64,000 nt of DNA from Burkholderia stabilis (lineage in GTDB: Bacteria; Pseudomonadota; Gammaproteobacteria; Burkholderiales; Burkholderiaceae), in contig NZ_CP016442.1 of the NCBI RefSeq assembly GCF_001742165.1, positions 868,001 to 932,000 of the forward strand. The letters are read 5' to 3'. Positions 27,487-36,285 of the stretch are shown here, piece by piece (the first letter of the stretch is position 1; every line of letters begins with the position of its first letter). The notes beneath the pieces were generated by a model, which was given only the letters and a program-made list of their open reading frames with translations, was not told the DNA's origin and searched no databases. A program made the position numbers and the translations under genes.

Positions 27487-27939
27487 TCAGCGAAGCGCTG
27501 ATGATGCCCGAGGCACATCTTGCCTTGGTCTCACTGAAGGCTTTGCGGTCAGCACCAGTGACGTCGTGGCCATGACAAAAAAACAAGAAACCGCGCTATC
27601 GTTTGATACCGCGCACGATGGCTCGTCCAATCTCGACATCTGCACACTTCGCCCCGTCCGACGTGTCATACGCACTGTCGACGTCATATCGCCTCGGAGA
27701 CCGGACTCCGTCTTTGCAAACCCGAACGTTCGCCATCCAGCTATACCAAGCGCCGGCTGCACGGATTCAACGATGATTGCGTAGCCGTCGAGTTCATCGA
27801 TATGGCGTTCGATTCTCTTGTGTATATGACGCCCCGACGCATTCGTTTGACAGCATTGACAAAGCAACGGCTTTACAAAGCATCCTTGCTTGAGGATCGA
27901 TACTGAAATCGCGCGACACTTGGCGCCTTGGGCAGGCAT
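27487..27939 (-). CDS. Possible hypothetical protein, element-borne
   Basis: A 150-residue frame from ATG 27937-27939 with GAGG ten bases upstream. It has an unusual six cysteines and a middle part (IDELDGYAIIVESVQPALGI, GWRTFGFAK) that resembles small uncharacterised Burkholderia proteins. The tail looks less protein-like, so a frameshift or decay near the 3' end is possible. Base composition differs from the chromosome. Confidence 0.4.
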   Translation of the reverse strand: MPAQGAKCRAISVSILKQGCFVKPLLCQCCQTNASGRHIHKRIERHIDELDGYAIIVESVQPALGIAGWRTFGFAKTESGLRGDMTSTVRMTRRTGRSVQMSRLDEPSCAVSNDSAVSCFFVMATTSLVLTAKPSVRPRQDVPRASSALR

Positions 27940-28045
27940 TATGCAACCTCTTTTCGAAGATTTTTTGACGAAGCCAGTTACACGGTGGCTATACGGTTGC
28001 AGCAAATCAAAAAGTCCAGCTCGATGAATCAGGCCTCTTACTTGA

Positions 28046-28098
28046 TTTTTTGAGGCGGCTGGCAGGAATCGAACCAACCATGACACGAGCCGCAATCT
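28046..28098 (-). other. tRNA-like relic resembling the tRNA-His 3' half
   Basis: Read on the minus strand, this has a T-arm-like GGTTCGATTCC followed by an acceptor-like GCCAGCCGCCTCA. By eye, 25 of 34 positions match the 3' end of the intact tRNA-His at 29629, and a weaker match continues to the anticodon region. The T-stem no longer pairs fully and the 5' half is missing. Likely a diverged attachment site or tRNA pseudogene left by an integrated element. Confidence 0.5.
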
Positions 28099-28220
28099 CT
28101 ATACGAATTTTATATTCATAAAATTTCCATAAAAATGGTTTGGCAGGCGAGATGCACCACCAAACCATCAGCACGAGATCAATAACAGCATCTCAATCGC
28201 TACATTATCGAGATTTCCTG

Positions 28221-28484
28221 TTAGTCAATCTTGAATCCCACCTTCTCATGCTCGTAAGACACCCCAGAGTAGCGTGCGCCCGGGGTAATGGGTGGCACGT
28301 ACTCCCAGACGACGTACAGTGCCTTGTTCTTGCCGGAAGCAGGATCGCCGAATCGATTGGTCGCCAGAAAGGTACGTGCCCCTTCCTGGTATTCAGTTCG
28401 AATACCTTTCGTGACATCGATCGTCTGGTTAAGGTAGCCGTAGCCCGCATATACAATTACCACTTCGCGTACCGGTTCAGTCAT
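28221..28484 (-). CDS. Small beta-domain protein (DUF3395-like pattern)
   Basis: This 87-residue protein starts at ATG 28482-28484, with GAGG in front. The pattern VVIVYAGYGYLNQTIDVTKG, then LATNRFGDPASGKNKALYVV, matches a recalled small domain (A-x-YG ... DVT ... N-x-FGDP-x-x-G-x-x-K-x-L) seen at the C-terminus of some DnaJ-like proteins and as stand-alone proteins. Function unknown. GC is clearly lower than the chromosome average, in keeping with horizontal origin. Confidence 0.65.
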   Translation of the reverse strand: MTEPVREVVIVYAGYGYLNQTIDVTKGIRTEYQEGARTFLATNRFGDPASGKNKALYVVWEYVPPITPGARYSGVSYEHEKVGFKID

Positions 28485-28835
28485 TTTTAGCCTCATCAGT
28501 GATTGCGTTGGTCAGGTACATCTCGTTGTACACAAGCCATCGATCTCAAAGCCACTCAAACCCGTGTATAACGATTCAAGAATGGGCCCAGCACTTTACC
28601 GAATCAATTACATGCAATTACACAGCCATTAGGTTGATGGCGACCAAAATTCACTTATTTATACGAAAACCTGCAGAGCTTCGTCGAAAACAATCAATTG
28701 ATTACATTTTTTATCAGGTGCAAGTTCGATTATTTGTGATTTTGATTGCAATCACCCCTGAAAGCAGACATTCCCATCTGGGCATCATGTATTACCGCTA
28801 AAGGAGTACTGGCCATCGATAAAGTTATACCGAAT
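28485..28835. other. AT-rich intergenic region
   Basis: 351 bp of strongly AT-rich DNA for this genome, with no supportable gene. A plus-strand open frame here has no ribosome-binding site and an implausible composition. Confidence 0.55.
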
Positions 28836-29255
28836 TCAGGAATTGACGTTTCCACGATCGACTCGATTAATCGGCTGCCTCACTTCGGCCTGTCGCTGTC
28901 TTGTCAGCAAAGCAAAGCAACCCTGCAGCATCGCTTGCGCAGCCTCGACGTTCAATGTCGCCAGCCGCTCCTCCCAGCCATTGGGATTCAAGCTCGCGAC
29001 GGCCCGCTTCTCGTCGTTCGGCCGATGCATCCGGAAAAAGATTGAATGCGCATCGCTGTTCACGGCGATCATCGACAACATGTGCTGGCCGGTGCCGTTC
29101 GGGTATACCGGACTGTAGATCTCGCACGCGTTGCACGGTGAAGACTTCGACGCGAATGAAAACGGAACCGGGTGTGGAACGCCACTCACTCCGAGGCAGA
29201 TGTATTCGAAGAGTGGACGGGCGTCCGTGTGACAAGACGCGATGCATGGCGACAT
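28836..29255 (-). CDS. Hypothetical protein, element-borne
   Basis: Up to 139 residues; the sequence from about residue 55 on (GTGQHMLSMIAVNSDAHSIF, RMHRPNDEKRAVASLNPNGW) looks like a folded soluble domain. Not recognised. It overlaps the 5' end of the integrase fragment by 14 bp on the opposite strand, and sits between the integrase fragment and an AT-rich stretch. The true start could be later. Confidence 0.55.
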   Translation of the reverse strand: MSPCIASCHTDARPLFEYICLGVSGVPHPVPFSFASKSSPCNACEIYSPVYPNGTGQHMLSMIAVNSDAHSIFFRMHRPNDEKRAVASLNPNGWEERLATLNVEAAQAMLQGCFALLTRQRQAEVRQPINRVDRGNVNS

Positions 29256-29544
29256 CGGGCCGCACGATGCCGGGATCGCGAAGGTGTTTGACGTGAAGAA
29301 GATGCGGGAAGCCGCTCAGCGCGTCGCGAATCGAATCAATCGTCCTGTCGAGAGCGGAATGGAGTCTAAGCCAACAAAACATCCCGCCGGCTTCTCGTTA
29401 CAGGACACTCGTCCGGCAGCGATTACGACGAAACTCGCGAATCGGGATGCCAACGCATACGATTTCGCAGCACGCGTGAATCCGAACACGACGCATCAGT
29501 ACTACGATCGAAGGAAGGTGAAAGCCGCCGACGCGACGGAGTGA
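29242..29544 (+). pseudogene. Tyrosine integrase, C-terminal fragment
   Basis: About 85 codons (from about 29284) read as the C-terminal catalytic end of a phage/island tyrosine recombinase: FSLQDTRPAAITTKL (box II arginine), then NPNTTHQYYDRRKV with the nucleophilic tyrosine region. The N-terminal and central domains are missing; upstream DNA codes for an unrelated gene on the other strand. It ends 84 bp from the 3' end of tRNA-His, the usual place for an island integrase, so this marks an old insertion at that tRNA. Confidence 0.75.
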
Positions 29545-29590
29545 ATTCCGAAACTGCGATTTCCGTTCCGAAATTCATACCGTGGAAAGC

Positions 29591-29616
29591 AAAACAGGCG
29601 CCTAGGCGCCTGTTTT
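29591..29616. terminator. Bidirectional intrinsic terminator
   Basis: AAAACAGGCGCC / GGCGCCTGTTTT, a perfect 12-bp stem with a TA loop. On the minus strand it terminates tRNA-His; on the plus strand it lies just after the integrase fragment. Confidence 0.85.
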
Positions 29617-29628
29617 GTTTGAGAATTT

Positions 29629-29704
29629 TGGGGTGGCTGATGGGACTCGAACCCACGACGACAGGAATCACAATCCTGGACTCTACCAACTGAGCTACAG
29701 CCAC
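29629..29704 (-). tRNA. tRNA-His (GTG)
   Basis: 76 nt with encoded CCA. Acceptor GTGGCTG pairs with CAGCCAC; the anticodon loop TTGTGAT carries GTG; the T-loop is GGTTCGAGTCC. The base before position 1 (29705) encodes the extra G-1 typical of histidine tRNAs. The integrase fragment on its 3' side shows it was used as an integration site. Confidence 0.97.
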
Positions 29705-29760
29705 CACTGATACTGCTTTCTGCTCTTCGCTGTTTTTGTTTCAGCAGCGAAGAAGCAAGA

Positions 29761-30795
29761 TTATACGAAGTCTTTTGAATCTTGCAAAGCCTTTTTTTCA
29801 AAAATTTCTTCGGCTTCGTTCAGATGCGCGCGCGCCTCGTCGAACACGGCCAGATCGCCGCGCGCGAGCTTCTTGTTGTCGGACAGCACGCGACGCCAGC
29901 CGCGTGCGCCGGGCATGCCGCGATACAGCCCGAGTGCGTGCCGCACGATCGCGCCGAGGTAGGTCCCGCGCTTCAGTTCGGCCGCGCAGTATTCGATCAG
30001 TTGCGCCTCGGCTTCTTCGCGCGTCGGCACCGCATCGGTCGATCCGTAGAAGCGCGCATCGACACCCGCCAGCACGTACGGGTTGTGATACGCCTCGCGG
30101 CCGAGCATCACGCCATCGACATGCTCCAGATGCTGCGCGACCTCGTCGAGCGTCTTGATGCCGCCGTTGATGACGATCTCCAACGACGGAAAATCGCGCT
30201 TCAGTTGATACGCATAGTCGTACTTGAGCGGCGGGATCTCGCGATTCTCCTTCGGCGACAGTCCCTTCAGGATCGCGTTGCGGGCATGCACGACGAACGT
30301 TTCGCAGCCGGCCTCAGCCACCGTGCCGACGAAGTCGCGCACGAATGCGTAGTCCTCGACCGCGTCGACGCCGATCCGGTGCTTCACCGTGACCGGCACC
30401 GACACCGCATCGCGCATCGCCTTCACGCAGTCGGCGACGAGCTGCGGCTCGTTCATCAGGCACGCGCCGAACGCACCGCGCTGCACGCGCTCGGACGGGC
30501 ATCCGCAATTCAGGTTGATTTCGTCGTAGCACCACTGCTCGCCAAGCTTCGCAGCGCGCGCGAGGTCGTCGCGTTCGCTGCCGCCCAGTTGCAGCGCGAC
30601 CGGCGATTCGTTCGGCGTGAACGCGAGATGCCGCTGGGCATCGCCGAACAACAGCGCGCCCGTCGTGATCATCTCCGTATACAGCCACGTGTCGCGCGTC
30701 AGCGTACGGTGGAACGACCGGCAATGGCGGTCGGTCCAGTCGAGCATGGGCGCGACGGATACGCGGCGGGGAGGAAGCGAGGACGGTACGGACAT
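29761..30795 (-). CDS. dusA: tRNA-dihydrouridine synthase A
   Basis: This 344-residue flavoprotein reduces uridines 20/20a in the tRNA D-loop with NADPH. Visible features: the FMN-barrel start VSVAPMLDWTDRHCRSFHRT, the catalytic cysteine loop NLNCGCPSERVQRGAFGACL, and the phosphate-binding VINGGIKTLDEV and DGVMLGREAYHNPYVL. The FPRRLACC leader from an earlier start is unlikely; MSVPSSLP at 30795 is preferred. It sits just upstream of tRNA-His on the same strand. Confidence 0.96.
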   Translation of the reverse strand: MSVPSSLPPRRVSVAPMLDWTDRHCRSFHRTLTRDTWLYTEMITTGALLFGDAQRHLAFTPNESPVALQLGGSERDDLARAAKLGEQWCYDEINLNCGCPSERVQRGAFGACLMNEPQLVADCVKAMRDAVSVPVTVKHRIGVDAVEDYAFVRDFVGTVAEAGCETFVVHARNAILKGLSPKENREIPPLKYDYAYQLKRDFPSLEIVINGGIKTLDEVAQHLEHVDGVMLGREAYHNPYVLAGVDARFYGSTDAVPTREEAEAQLIEYCAAELKRGTYLGAIVRHALGLYRGMPGARGWRRVLSDNKKLARGDLAVFDEARAHLNEAEEIFEKKALQDSKDFV

Positions 30796-30877
30796 GGAAT
30801 TCGGGCAACAGGCCAGACGGCGCGGGAACAACCGCCTATTTTACCGCAACACGGCCCAGGCCTGCCCGGCGCGTGCG

Positions 30878-31132
30878 CTAGCCGCGCCCGCCTTCGGCCA
30901 GTTCCGCGTCGACCGCCCGCCGCGCCTCGTCGAGCACGCGCTCGATCACGCGCCGTTCGGTCAGCAACAGCCCGTCGACTTTGACGAGCCGCCAGTCGAT
31001 CCGCACGACATCGCCCTGCAGCACGCGGTAGTGCGCATGCTCGCCGTCCCAGACCTGCTCGGTCTTCACCTCGATCTCGAAGCCGCGGTACGGCTCGCTG
31101 AAATCGCCGAGGTCGCTGCCTCTCGGTTCCAT
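30878..31132 (-). CDS. Small hypothetical protein
   Basis: This 84-residue protein (MEPRGSDLGDFSEPYRGFEI) is charged and soluble, with a beta-rich first half (YRGFEIEVKTEQVWDGEHAH) and a helical tail. Not recognised. The start at 31132 avoids overlap with the next small gene. Confidence 0.65.
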   Translation of the reverse strand: MEPRGSDLGDFSEPYRGFEIEVKTEQVWDGEHAHYRVLQGDVVRIDWRLVKVDGLLLTERRVIERVLDEARRAVDAELAEGGRG

Positions 31133-31187
31133 CGCACGCTCCGTGGCGATACGGCGCCAGCCGCCCTTGCAGCCGGGCGCGTTGCGC

Positions 31188-31385
31188 TCAGTCGTATTCG
31201 TTGGACAAAAAGGATTTGCCATCCGCGGTCAGGTCGACCCTGTCGGCCGTCGCCTGGTAGATCAACCCCTCGTTCAGCAACGCATAGACGACGTCGTCGA
31301 ACGCAGCAGGAACCGGCCGGCTTTCGCCGAACTGGTCGATCCACTTCAGCGCCTCGATGGCTTCGGGGGAAAGGATGGGGGTCAT
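31188..31385 (-). CDS. Small winged-helix-like hypothetical protein
   Basis: This 65-residue protein (MTPILSPEAIEALKWIDQFG) has a helix, helix, beta-wing pattern (YALLNEGLIYQATADRVDLT) as in small winged-helix proteins. It precedes the 84-residue gene by 55 bp on the same strand. DNA binding is a guess from the fold pattern only. Confidence 0.6.
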   Translation of the reverse strand: MTPILSPEAIEALKWIDQFGESRPVPAAFDDVVYALLNEGLIYQATADRVDLTADGKSFLSNEYD

Positions 31386-31516
31386 GCGTTGCCCTCCGGC
31401 ATCGGTGTCGCTCCATCCTAGCACTTCGTCCGGACGCCGAATACCAAGGCAAACGCGCGGCGGGGATGCCGGGCGACGTCGGCGGGCAGGCTTGCCCGCC
31501 GGCGCGGGAAACGCGT

Positions 31517-31732
31517 TCAGAGACGCGCGATCGATACTTCAGTCGACTTCACGAGCGCGACGACTTCCGCGCCGACCTTCAGTTCGAGCTCGTCGACCGA
31601 GCGGGTCGTGATCACCGACGTGACGATGCCGAACGGCGTCTCGACGTCGACCTCGGACACCACCGGCCCGCGGATGATCTCCTTTACCTTGCCCTTGAAC
31701 TGGTTACGCACGTTGATTGCAGTGATGCTCAT
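31517..31732 (-). CDS. Molbindin-type TOBE/Mop protein (SsuF-like)
   Basis: This 71-residue protein is a single Mop/TOBE domain (MSITAINVRNQFKGKVKEII, ending VGAEVVALVKSTEVSIARL) that binds molybdate-like oxyanions as a hexamer. It lies 57 bp downstream of ssuB; in Pseudomonas putida a comparable gene, ssuF, ends the ssuEADCB operon and is needed for sulfonate use. A role in sulfonate metabolism is therefore likely here, by analogy. Confidence 0.87.
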   Translation of the reverse strand: MSITAINVRNQFKGKVKEIIRGPVVSEVDVETPFGIVTSVITTRSVDELELKVGAEVVALVKSTEVSIARL

Positions 31733-31789
31733 CGGGTTGATCGCTCCGAATAAAAAAGTCTCAGAACGGGCGGCCGTTGCCGCCCGGAT

Positions 31790-32749
31790 TTAAACGGCCC
31801 AGCGGATCTGCCCGACCGGTCGTACGTTATCTGCTTCATGCACCGCGCCATGATCGGCTGCGCCAGGGCCGCCGGCGAGCACGCGTTTCAGCACGCGATC
31901 CTCCAGCGCCGCGAACGCCGCCGATGCGCGGGCGCGCGGCCGGTCGAGCGGCACGGGCTGGTCGAGCGCCACGCGCCCCTGCTCGATCAGCAGGATGCGG
32001 TCGCCGAGCGCGACGGCCTCCTGCACGTCGTGCGTGACCAGCAGCGCGGTGAACCGATGTTCGCGCCACAAGCGCTCGATCAGCGCATGCATCTCGATGC
32101 GGGTCAGCGCGTCGAGCGCGCCGAGCGGCTCGTCGAGCAACAGCAGTTGCGGCCGGTGCACGAGCGCGCGAGCCAGCGCGACGCGCTGCCGCTGGCCGCC
32201 CGACAGTTGCGCGGGCCAGTCGTTCGCACGTTCCAGCAGGCCGACTTCGTCGAGCACCGCGCGCGCTTCGTCGCGCGCGCCGCGCCCGAGGCCCAGCATC
32301 ACGTTCTGCAGCACGGTCTTCCACGGCAGCAAGCGTGCGTCCTGGTACATGATCCGCGTATCGAGCACGCCGCCGCCTTCGCCGCGCGTCACGAGCGCAC
32401 CGCTGCTCGCCTGCTCGAGGCCCGCGACGAGGCGCAGCAGCGTCGACTTACCGCAACCGCTGCGCCCGACGATCGCGACGAAGCTGCCGCGCGCAATGCC
32501 GAGTTCGACGTTGTCGAGCACCGTTCGCGCGCCGAAGCGCTTGCTGACGCCCGACAGCGTCACCGCGTCGTCGGGAGCGGGACTGCCTGCCCGCCGCCGC
32601 GCGAGCGGCACCACCGAAGCGCCGCCGTCTCGATCGAGGATCGCCGCGTCGCGCGCATCGCCGTCCGCAACACGTGCCTGCGCAAGTTCGGCCTCGAGGT
32701 CTGCGCCGGCGAGCGGGCCATAGGCGGCCGCCGAAGTCGTCGCATTCAT
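31790..32749 (-). CDS. ssuB: Aliphatic sulfonate ABC transporter ATP-binding protein
   Basis: This 319-residue ATPase has Walker A GRSGCGKS, signature [15 protein letters not shown], and Walker [14 protein letters not shown] ~60-residue N-terminal extension (rich in Ala/Asp/Arg) precedes the domain, as in other Burkholderia SsuB. It energises sulfonate import with SsuC. Its start overlaps the ssuC stop by 4 bp. Confidence 0.93.
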   Translation of the reverse strand: MNATTSAAAYGPLAGADLEAELAQARVADGDARDAAILDRDGGASVVPLARRRAGSPAPDDAVTLSGVSKRFGARTVLDNVELGIARGSFVAIVGRSGCGKSTLLRLVAGLEQASSGALVTRGEGGGVLDTRIMYQDARLLPWKTVLQNVMLGLGRGARDEARAVLDEVGLLERANDWPAQLSGGQRQRVALARALVHRPQLLLLDEPLGALDALTRIEMHALIERLWREHRFTALLVTHDVQEAVALGDRILLIEQGRVALDQPVPLDRPRARASAAFAALEDRVLKRVLAGGPGAADHGAVHEADNVRPVGQIRWAV

Positions 32750-33555
32750 GCCTTTGCTCCAGATTGGTAAGCGGGGTGCCAGCGCAGCGTCACGCGTTCG
32801 AGCCATTTCGCCAGCACGTCGGCCAGCTTGCCGAGCACCGCGTACAGCAGGATGCCGACCACCACCACATCGGTTTGCAGGAATTCGCGCGCGTTCATCG
32901 TCATGTAGCCGATGCCCGACTGCGCGGAGATCGTTTCCGCGACGATCAGCATCACCCACATCAGCCCGAGCGCGAAGCGCACGCCGACGAGGATCGACGG
33001 CAAAGCACCAGGAAGAATCACGTCGCGGTACAGCGCGAAGCCGCGCACGCCGTAACTCTTCGCCATCTCGATCAGGTTCGCGTCGACCGAGCGGATGCCG
33101 TGATACGTGTTGATGTAGACCGGAAAGAACACGCCGAGCGCGACCAGGAACAGCTTCGCCTTCTCGTCGATCCCGAACCACAGGATCACGAGCGGAATCA
33201 TCGCGAGCGCCGGGATGTTGCGGATCATCTGGATCGTCGAATCGAGCGCGACCTCGGCAGCCTTCGACAGGCCGGTCGCAAGCCCCAGCGCAAGGCCGAC
33301 GCCGCCGCCGATCACGAAGCCGAACAGCGCGCGCCACGTGCTGACCTTCACGTTCGCCCACATTTCGCCCGACGCCACGAGCGACCAGGCCGAGCGGACG
33401 ACCGCAACCGGCTCGGGCAGCACGCGGGTCGACAGCCAGCCGACGCGCGCACCGACTTCCCACGCAACCAGCAGCGCGAGCGGCACGAGCCACGGCGCGA
33501 TGCCGCGCCATGCGCGGGCGGCTACGGCGGCGGTCGTCGATGTTTTCGTTGTCAT
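32746..33555 (-). CDS. ssuC: Aliphatic sulfonate ABC transporter permease
   Basis: This 269-residue permease has six predicted helices and the conserved loop [20 protein letters not shown] typical of the SsuC/TauC group. The start at 33555 ([20 protein letters not shown]) is 17 bp downstream of the ssuD stop. It imports alkanesulfonates with SsuB and an SsuA binding protein; no ssuA is present in this operon. Confidence 0.95.
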   Translation of the reverse strand: MTTKTSTTAAVAARAWRGIAPWLVPLALLVAWEVGARVGWLSTRVLPEPVAVVRSAWSLVASGEMWANVKVSTWRALFGFVIGGGVGLALGLATGLSKAAEVALDSTIQMIRNIPALAMIPLVILWFGIDEKAKLFLVALGVFFPVYINTYHGIRSVDANLIEMAKSYGVRGFALYRDVILPGALPSILVGVRFALGLMWVMLIVAETISAQSGIGYMTMNAREFLQTDVVVVGILLYAVLGKLADVLAKWLERVTLRWHPAYQSGAKA

Positions 33556-33572
33556 CGCAAGCCTCTCTTCGT

Positions 33573-34730
33573 TCAGCTCTGGCTCGCCTTCGGCAAGTAG
33601 CTGTTGCCGACGATCTCGCCGAACGGCCCCGACAGCGGGCCGGCCGGCCGCTGCGCGTCCTTGCCCTTGATCAGCGGGAACACGAGTTCGGCGAAGCGAT
33701 ACGACTCCTCGAGGTGCGGATAGCCGGACAGGATGAACGTCTCGATGCCGAGATCCGCGTATTCGCGCATGCGCTCCGCGACCTGCTCGGGATTGCCAAC
33801 GAGCGCGGTGCCTGCGCCGCCGCGCACGAGGCCGACACCGGCCCACAGGTTCGGATACACCTCGAGCACGTCGCGGCCACCGCGCTTGCCGCCGTGCAGC
33901 GCCGCCATCCGGCGCTGGCCTTCCGAATCCATGTTCGCGAACGCCTTCTGCGCGCGTGCGATCGTCTCATCGTCGAGGCGGCTGATCAGGCGCTCGGCAT
34001 CGCGCCATGCTTCGTCCTCGGTCTCGCGCACGATCACGTGCAGGCGAATGCCGAACTTGATCTTGCGGCCGCGCGCCTCCGCACGGGCCCGAATGTCGGC
34101 GATCTTCTTCGCGACGGCCTCGGGCGGCTCGCCCCAGGTCAGATAGGTATCGATGTGATCGGCAGCGATCTCGTGCGCAGCCGGCGACGAACCGCCGAAC
34201 CACAGCGGCGGATGCGGGCGCTGCACCGGCGGATAAAGCGCCTTGCCGCCCTTCGATTGCAGATGCTTGCCGATGTAGTCGAAGCCGCCGTTGTCGTGCG
34301 ATGCGGACAGCAGCCCGCGCCAGATGTTCAGGAAATCGTCGGTGATCTCGTAGCGCGTATCGTGATCCGCGAACAGGCCGTCGCCTTCGAGTTCGGCCGC
34401 GTCACCGCCCGTCACGACGTTGATCAGCAGGCGTCCGCCCGACAGGCGGTCGAACGTTGCGGCCATGCGTGCCGACAGCCCCGGCGACGCGATGCCCGGA
34501 CGGATGGCGACCAGGAACTTCAGGCGCTGCGTCGCCGGAATGAGGCTCGACGCAACGACCCACGCATCCTCGCAGGAACGACCGGTCGGCAGCAGCACGC
34601 CCTCGTAGCCGAGCGTGTCGGCCGCGACGGCGATCTGCTTGAAATAGTCGTAATCCGCGGCGCGCGCGCCTTCTGCCGTGCCGAGATAGCGGCTGTCGCC
34701 ATGCGTGGGGATAAACCAGAACACATTCAT
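33573..34730 (-). CDS. ssuD: FMNH2-dependent alkanesulfonate monooxygenase
   Basis: This 385-residue luciferase-fold enzyme cleaves alkanesulfonates to aldehyde and sulfite using FMNH2 and O2, releasing sulfur for cysteine synthesis. The start [20 protein letters not shown] and segments [20 protein letters not shown] and [16 protein letters not shown] are diagnostic for SsuD. It needs the reductase SsuE, which is not in the window. It is the first gene of ssuD-ssuC-ssuB-mop, and its upstream region is interrupted by an IS element 172 bp away. Confidence 0.96.
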   Translation of the reverse strand: MNVFWFIPTHGDSRYLGTAEGARAADYDYFKQIAVAADTLGYEGVLLPTGRSCEDAWVVASSLIPATQRLKFLVAIRPGIASPGLSARMAATFDRLSGGRLLINVVTGGDAAELEGDGLFADHDTRYEITDDFLNIWRGLLSASHDNGGFDYIGKHLQSKGGKALYPPVQRPHPPLWFGGSSPAAHEIAADHIDTYLTWGEPPEAVAKKIADIRARAEARGRKIKFGIRLHVIVRETEDEAWRDAERLISRLDDETIARAQKAFANMDSEGQRRMAALHGGKRGGRDVLEVYPNLWAGVGLVRGGAGTALVGNPEQVAERMREYADLGIETFILSGYPHLEESYRFAELVFPLIKGKDAQRPAGPLSGPFGEIVGNSYLPKASQS

Positions 34731-34898
34731 CTGCTGCTCCTGCTGGACTGTCCTTGCCGGAATTTGGGAAAAACACCACCCTGCTCGCGTCGCGGATGAG
34801 CGACGCATGCATGGTGTGCGTTCGAATCGGGATGGTTCGCCGGTCAGGCCGTGCGGCGGGCGAGTACGCGATTGCACGGCTGTTTCTGGGAAATCAGT

Positions 34899-36116
34899 CT
34901 AGGGAAACGCTGATCAATGGACCAACTTCCGAAGTTGCAGGCGAGATGGCTTCAAATTTTCTGGATGACGAAGCGAATCGGCGCTCAATTCAGTGAATTT
35001 GGCGCGTAAGCGAGCCTCCCCTGCTCGCATTTTTCATACGCATGACGGACTGCTCCCATGGACCGATCGCAACAGATTTCGCGCAATCACCAGATTCGCC
35101 AGAGCGAACAGGCTGAACAGTTGCGCGGTGTTCTTGGCCAAGCCCTTGTATCGGGTCTTGCGATGCTGAAACAGATTCTTGACGATATGAAACGGATGCT
35201 CAACCCGCGAACGGATCTGCGCCTTGGTTCGCTCGAGCGCGATCACCAGGTCCTTCAGCGCTCCTTCTTGCATCGCCTTGATCTTTCCCCGCCTGGCAGC
35301 GACGTGCCACTTCACGGCCTTGCCCGCCATTTCCTCGCGCTTGTCGACGCCAATGTAGCCCGCGTCGGCGAACACCTGCTCTTCATGCCCGTGCAGCAGG
35401 GCATGAGCTTGCGATACATCCGACACGTTGGCCGCCGTGCCAACCACACTGTGAATCAGGCCCGAGTCGGCGTCGACGCCAATGTGGGCTTTCATGCCAA
35501 AGTGCCATTCGTTGCCCTTCTTCGTTTGATGCATTTCCGGGTCACGGCTCTTCCCGGCATTCTTGGTCGACGGCGGCGCTTCAATGATCGTCGCGTCAAC
35601 CAGCGTGCCTTCCTTCATCATCAGCCCACGCTCGCACAGCGAGATGCCAATCTCGTCGAACAACTTCCGTGTCAGTTCGTGTTCGATCAGCAGGCGCCGG
35701 AACTTCAACAGCGTGGTTGCATCAGGCACGTTCTCGATCGCCAGATCGATGCCGGCGAAGGCTCGCAGCGTGATGCTGTCATACAGCGCGTCTTCCAGTC
35801 CTTCGTCCGACAGTCCGTACCACTGTTGCACGAAGTAGATTCGCAGCATCCGCTCAAGGCCAATCGGCGGGCGACCTCGCGTGCCCTTCGGATAGTGCGG
35901 TTCGATGGCCGACAGCAAGCGCTGCCACGGAACGACCTTCTCCATCTCTTCCAGGAAGCGTTGGCGCCTCGTCACTCGCTTCTTGCCTGCAATTTCCGCT
36001 TCCGCGAAGCCGATCTGCCTCTTCATCGTCGTGGGTCCGTTCCGTGAGCTGTCTTCTAAACGTCCTCGGCTACGTCTGCGATGACCGCCGAGCCGAATAA
36101 ATCAGCGTTTCCCTAG
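34899..36116. mobile_element. IS5-family insertion sequence with CTAG target duplication
   Basis: The element spans 34903-36112 (1210 bp). Terminal inverted repeats begin GGAAACGCTGAT at both ends. The 4-bp sequence CTAG flanks it directly at 34899-34902 and 36113-36116, matching the YTAR target preference of IS5-group elements. The single transposase gene is intact. Perfect flanks and an intact gene suggest recent insertion. It separates ssuD from its upstream region. Confidence 0.93.
35034..36026 (-). CDS. IS5-family DDE transposase
   Basis: This 330-residue transposase has the catalytic triad Asp144 (TLVDATIIEA), Asp221 (FADAGYIGVDKR) and Glu276 (IRSRVEHPFH), plus the N-terminal helix-turn-helix region (RGRPPIGLERMLRIYFVQQW). 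Full length with no frameshift, so probably active. It is transcribed in the same direction as ssuD. Confidence 0.96.
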   Translation of the reverse strand: MKRQIGFAEAEIAGKKRVTRRQRFLEEMEKVVPWQRLLSAIEPHYPKGTRGRPPIGLERMLRIYFVQQWYGLSDEGLEDALYDSITLRAFAGIDLAIENVPDATTLLKFRRLLIEHELTRKLFDEIGISLCERGLMMKEGTLVDATIIEAPPSTKNAGKSRDPEMHQTKKGNEWHFGMKAHIGVDADSGLIHSVVGTAANVSDVSQAHALLHGHEEQVFADAGYIGVDKREEMAGKAVKWHVAARRGKIKAMQEGALKDLVIALERTKAQIRSRVEHPFHIVKNLFQHRKTRYKGLAKNTAQLFSLFALANLVIARNLLRSVHGSSPSCV

Positions 36117-36285
36117 GGATCGGTGCAGGGCTTTGGAACGATTTTTTTGAGCTTAGGTTTTCCGCTTTCGTGATTAGCACGACGCTGCAGCGAATATCGC
36201 GGCGGGCGGGCCCTATAATGACGCACCTATCCGAATAACTCCGCGCGTTCGGCCCCGGCCGGGCGCGCCTGCGGTGCACTCATCG

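Noticed and set aside
28499..28801. 100-codon plus-strand open frame in the AT-rich stretch
   Set aside because: No ribosome-binding site, GTG start, and no domain-like composition; long frames there are not informative.
31480..31501. Hairpin CGGCGGGCA / TGCCCGCCG downstream of the molbindin gene
   Set aside because: No T-run on either strand and the region is GC-rich; a terminator call is not supported.
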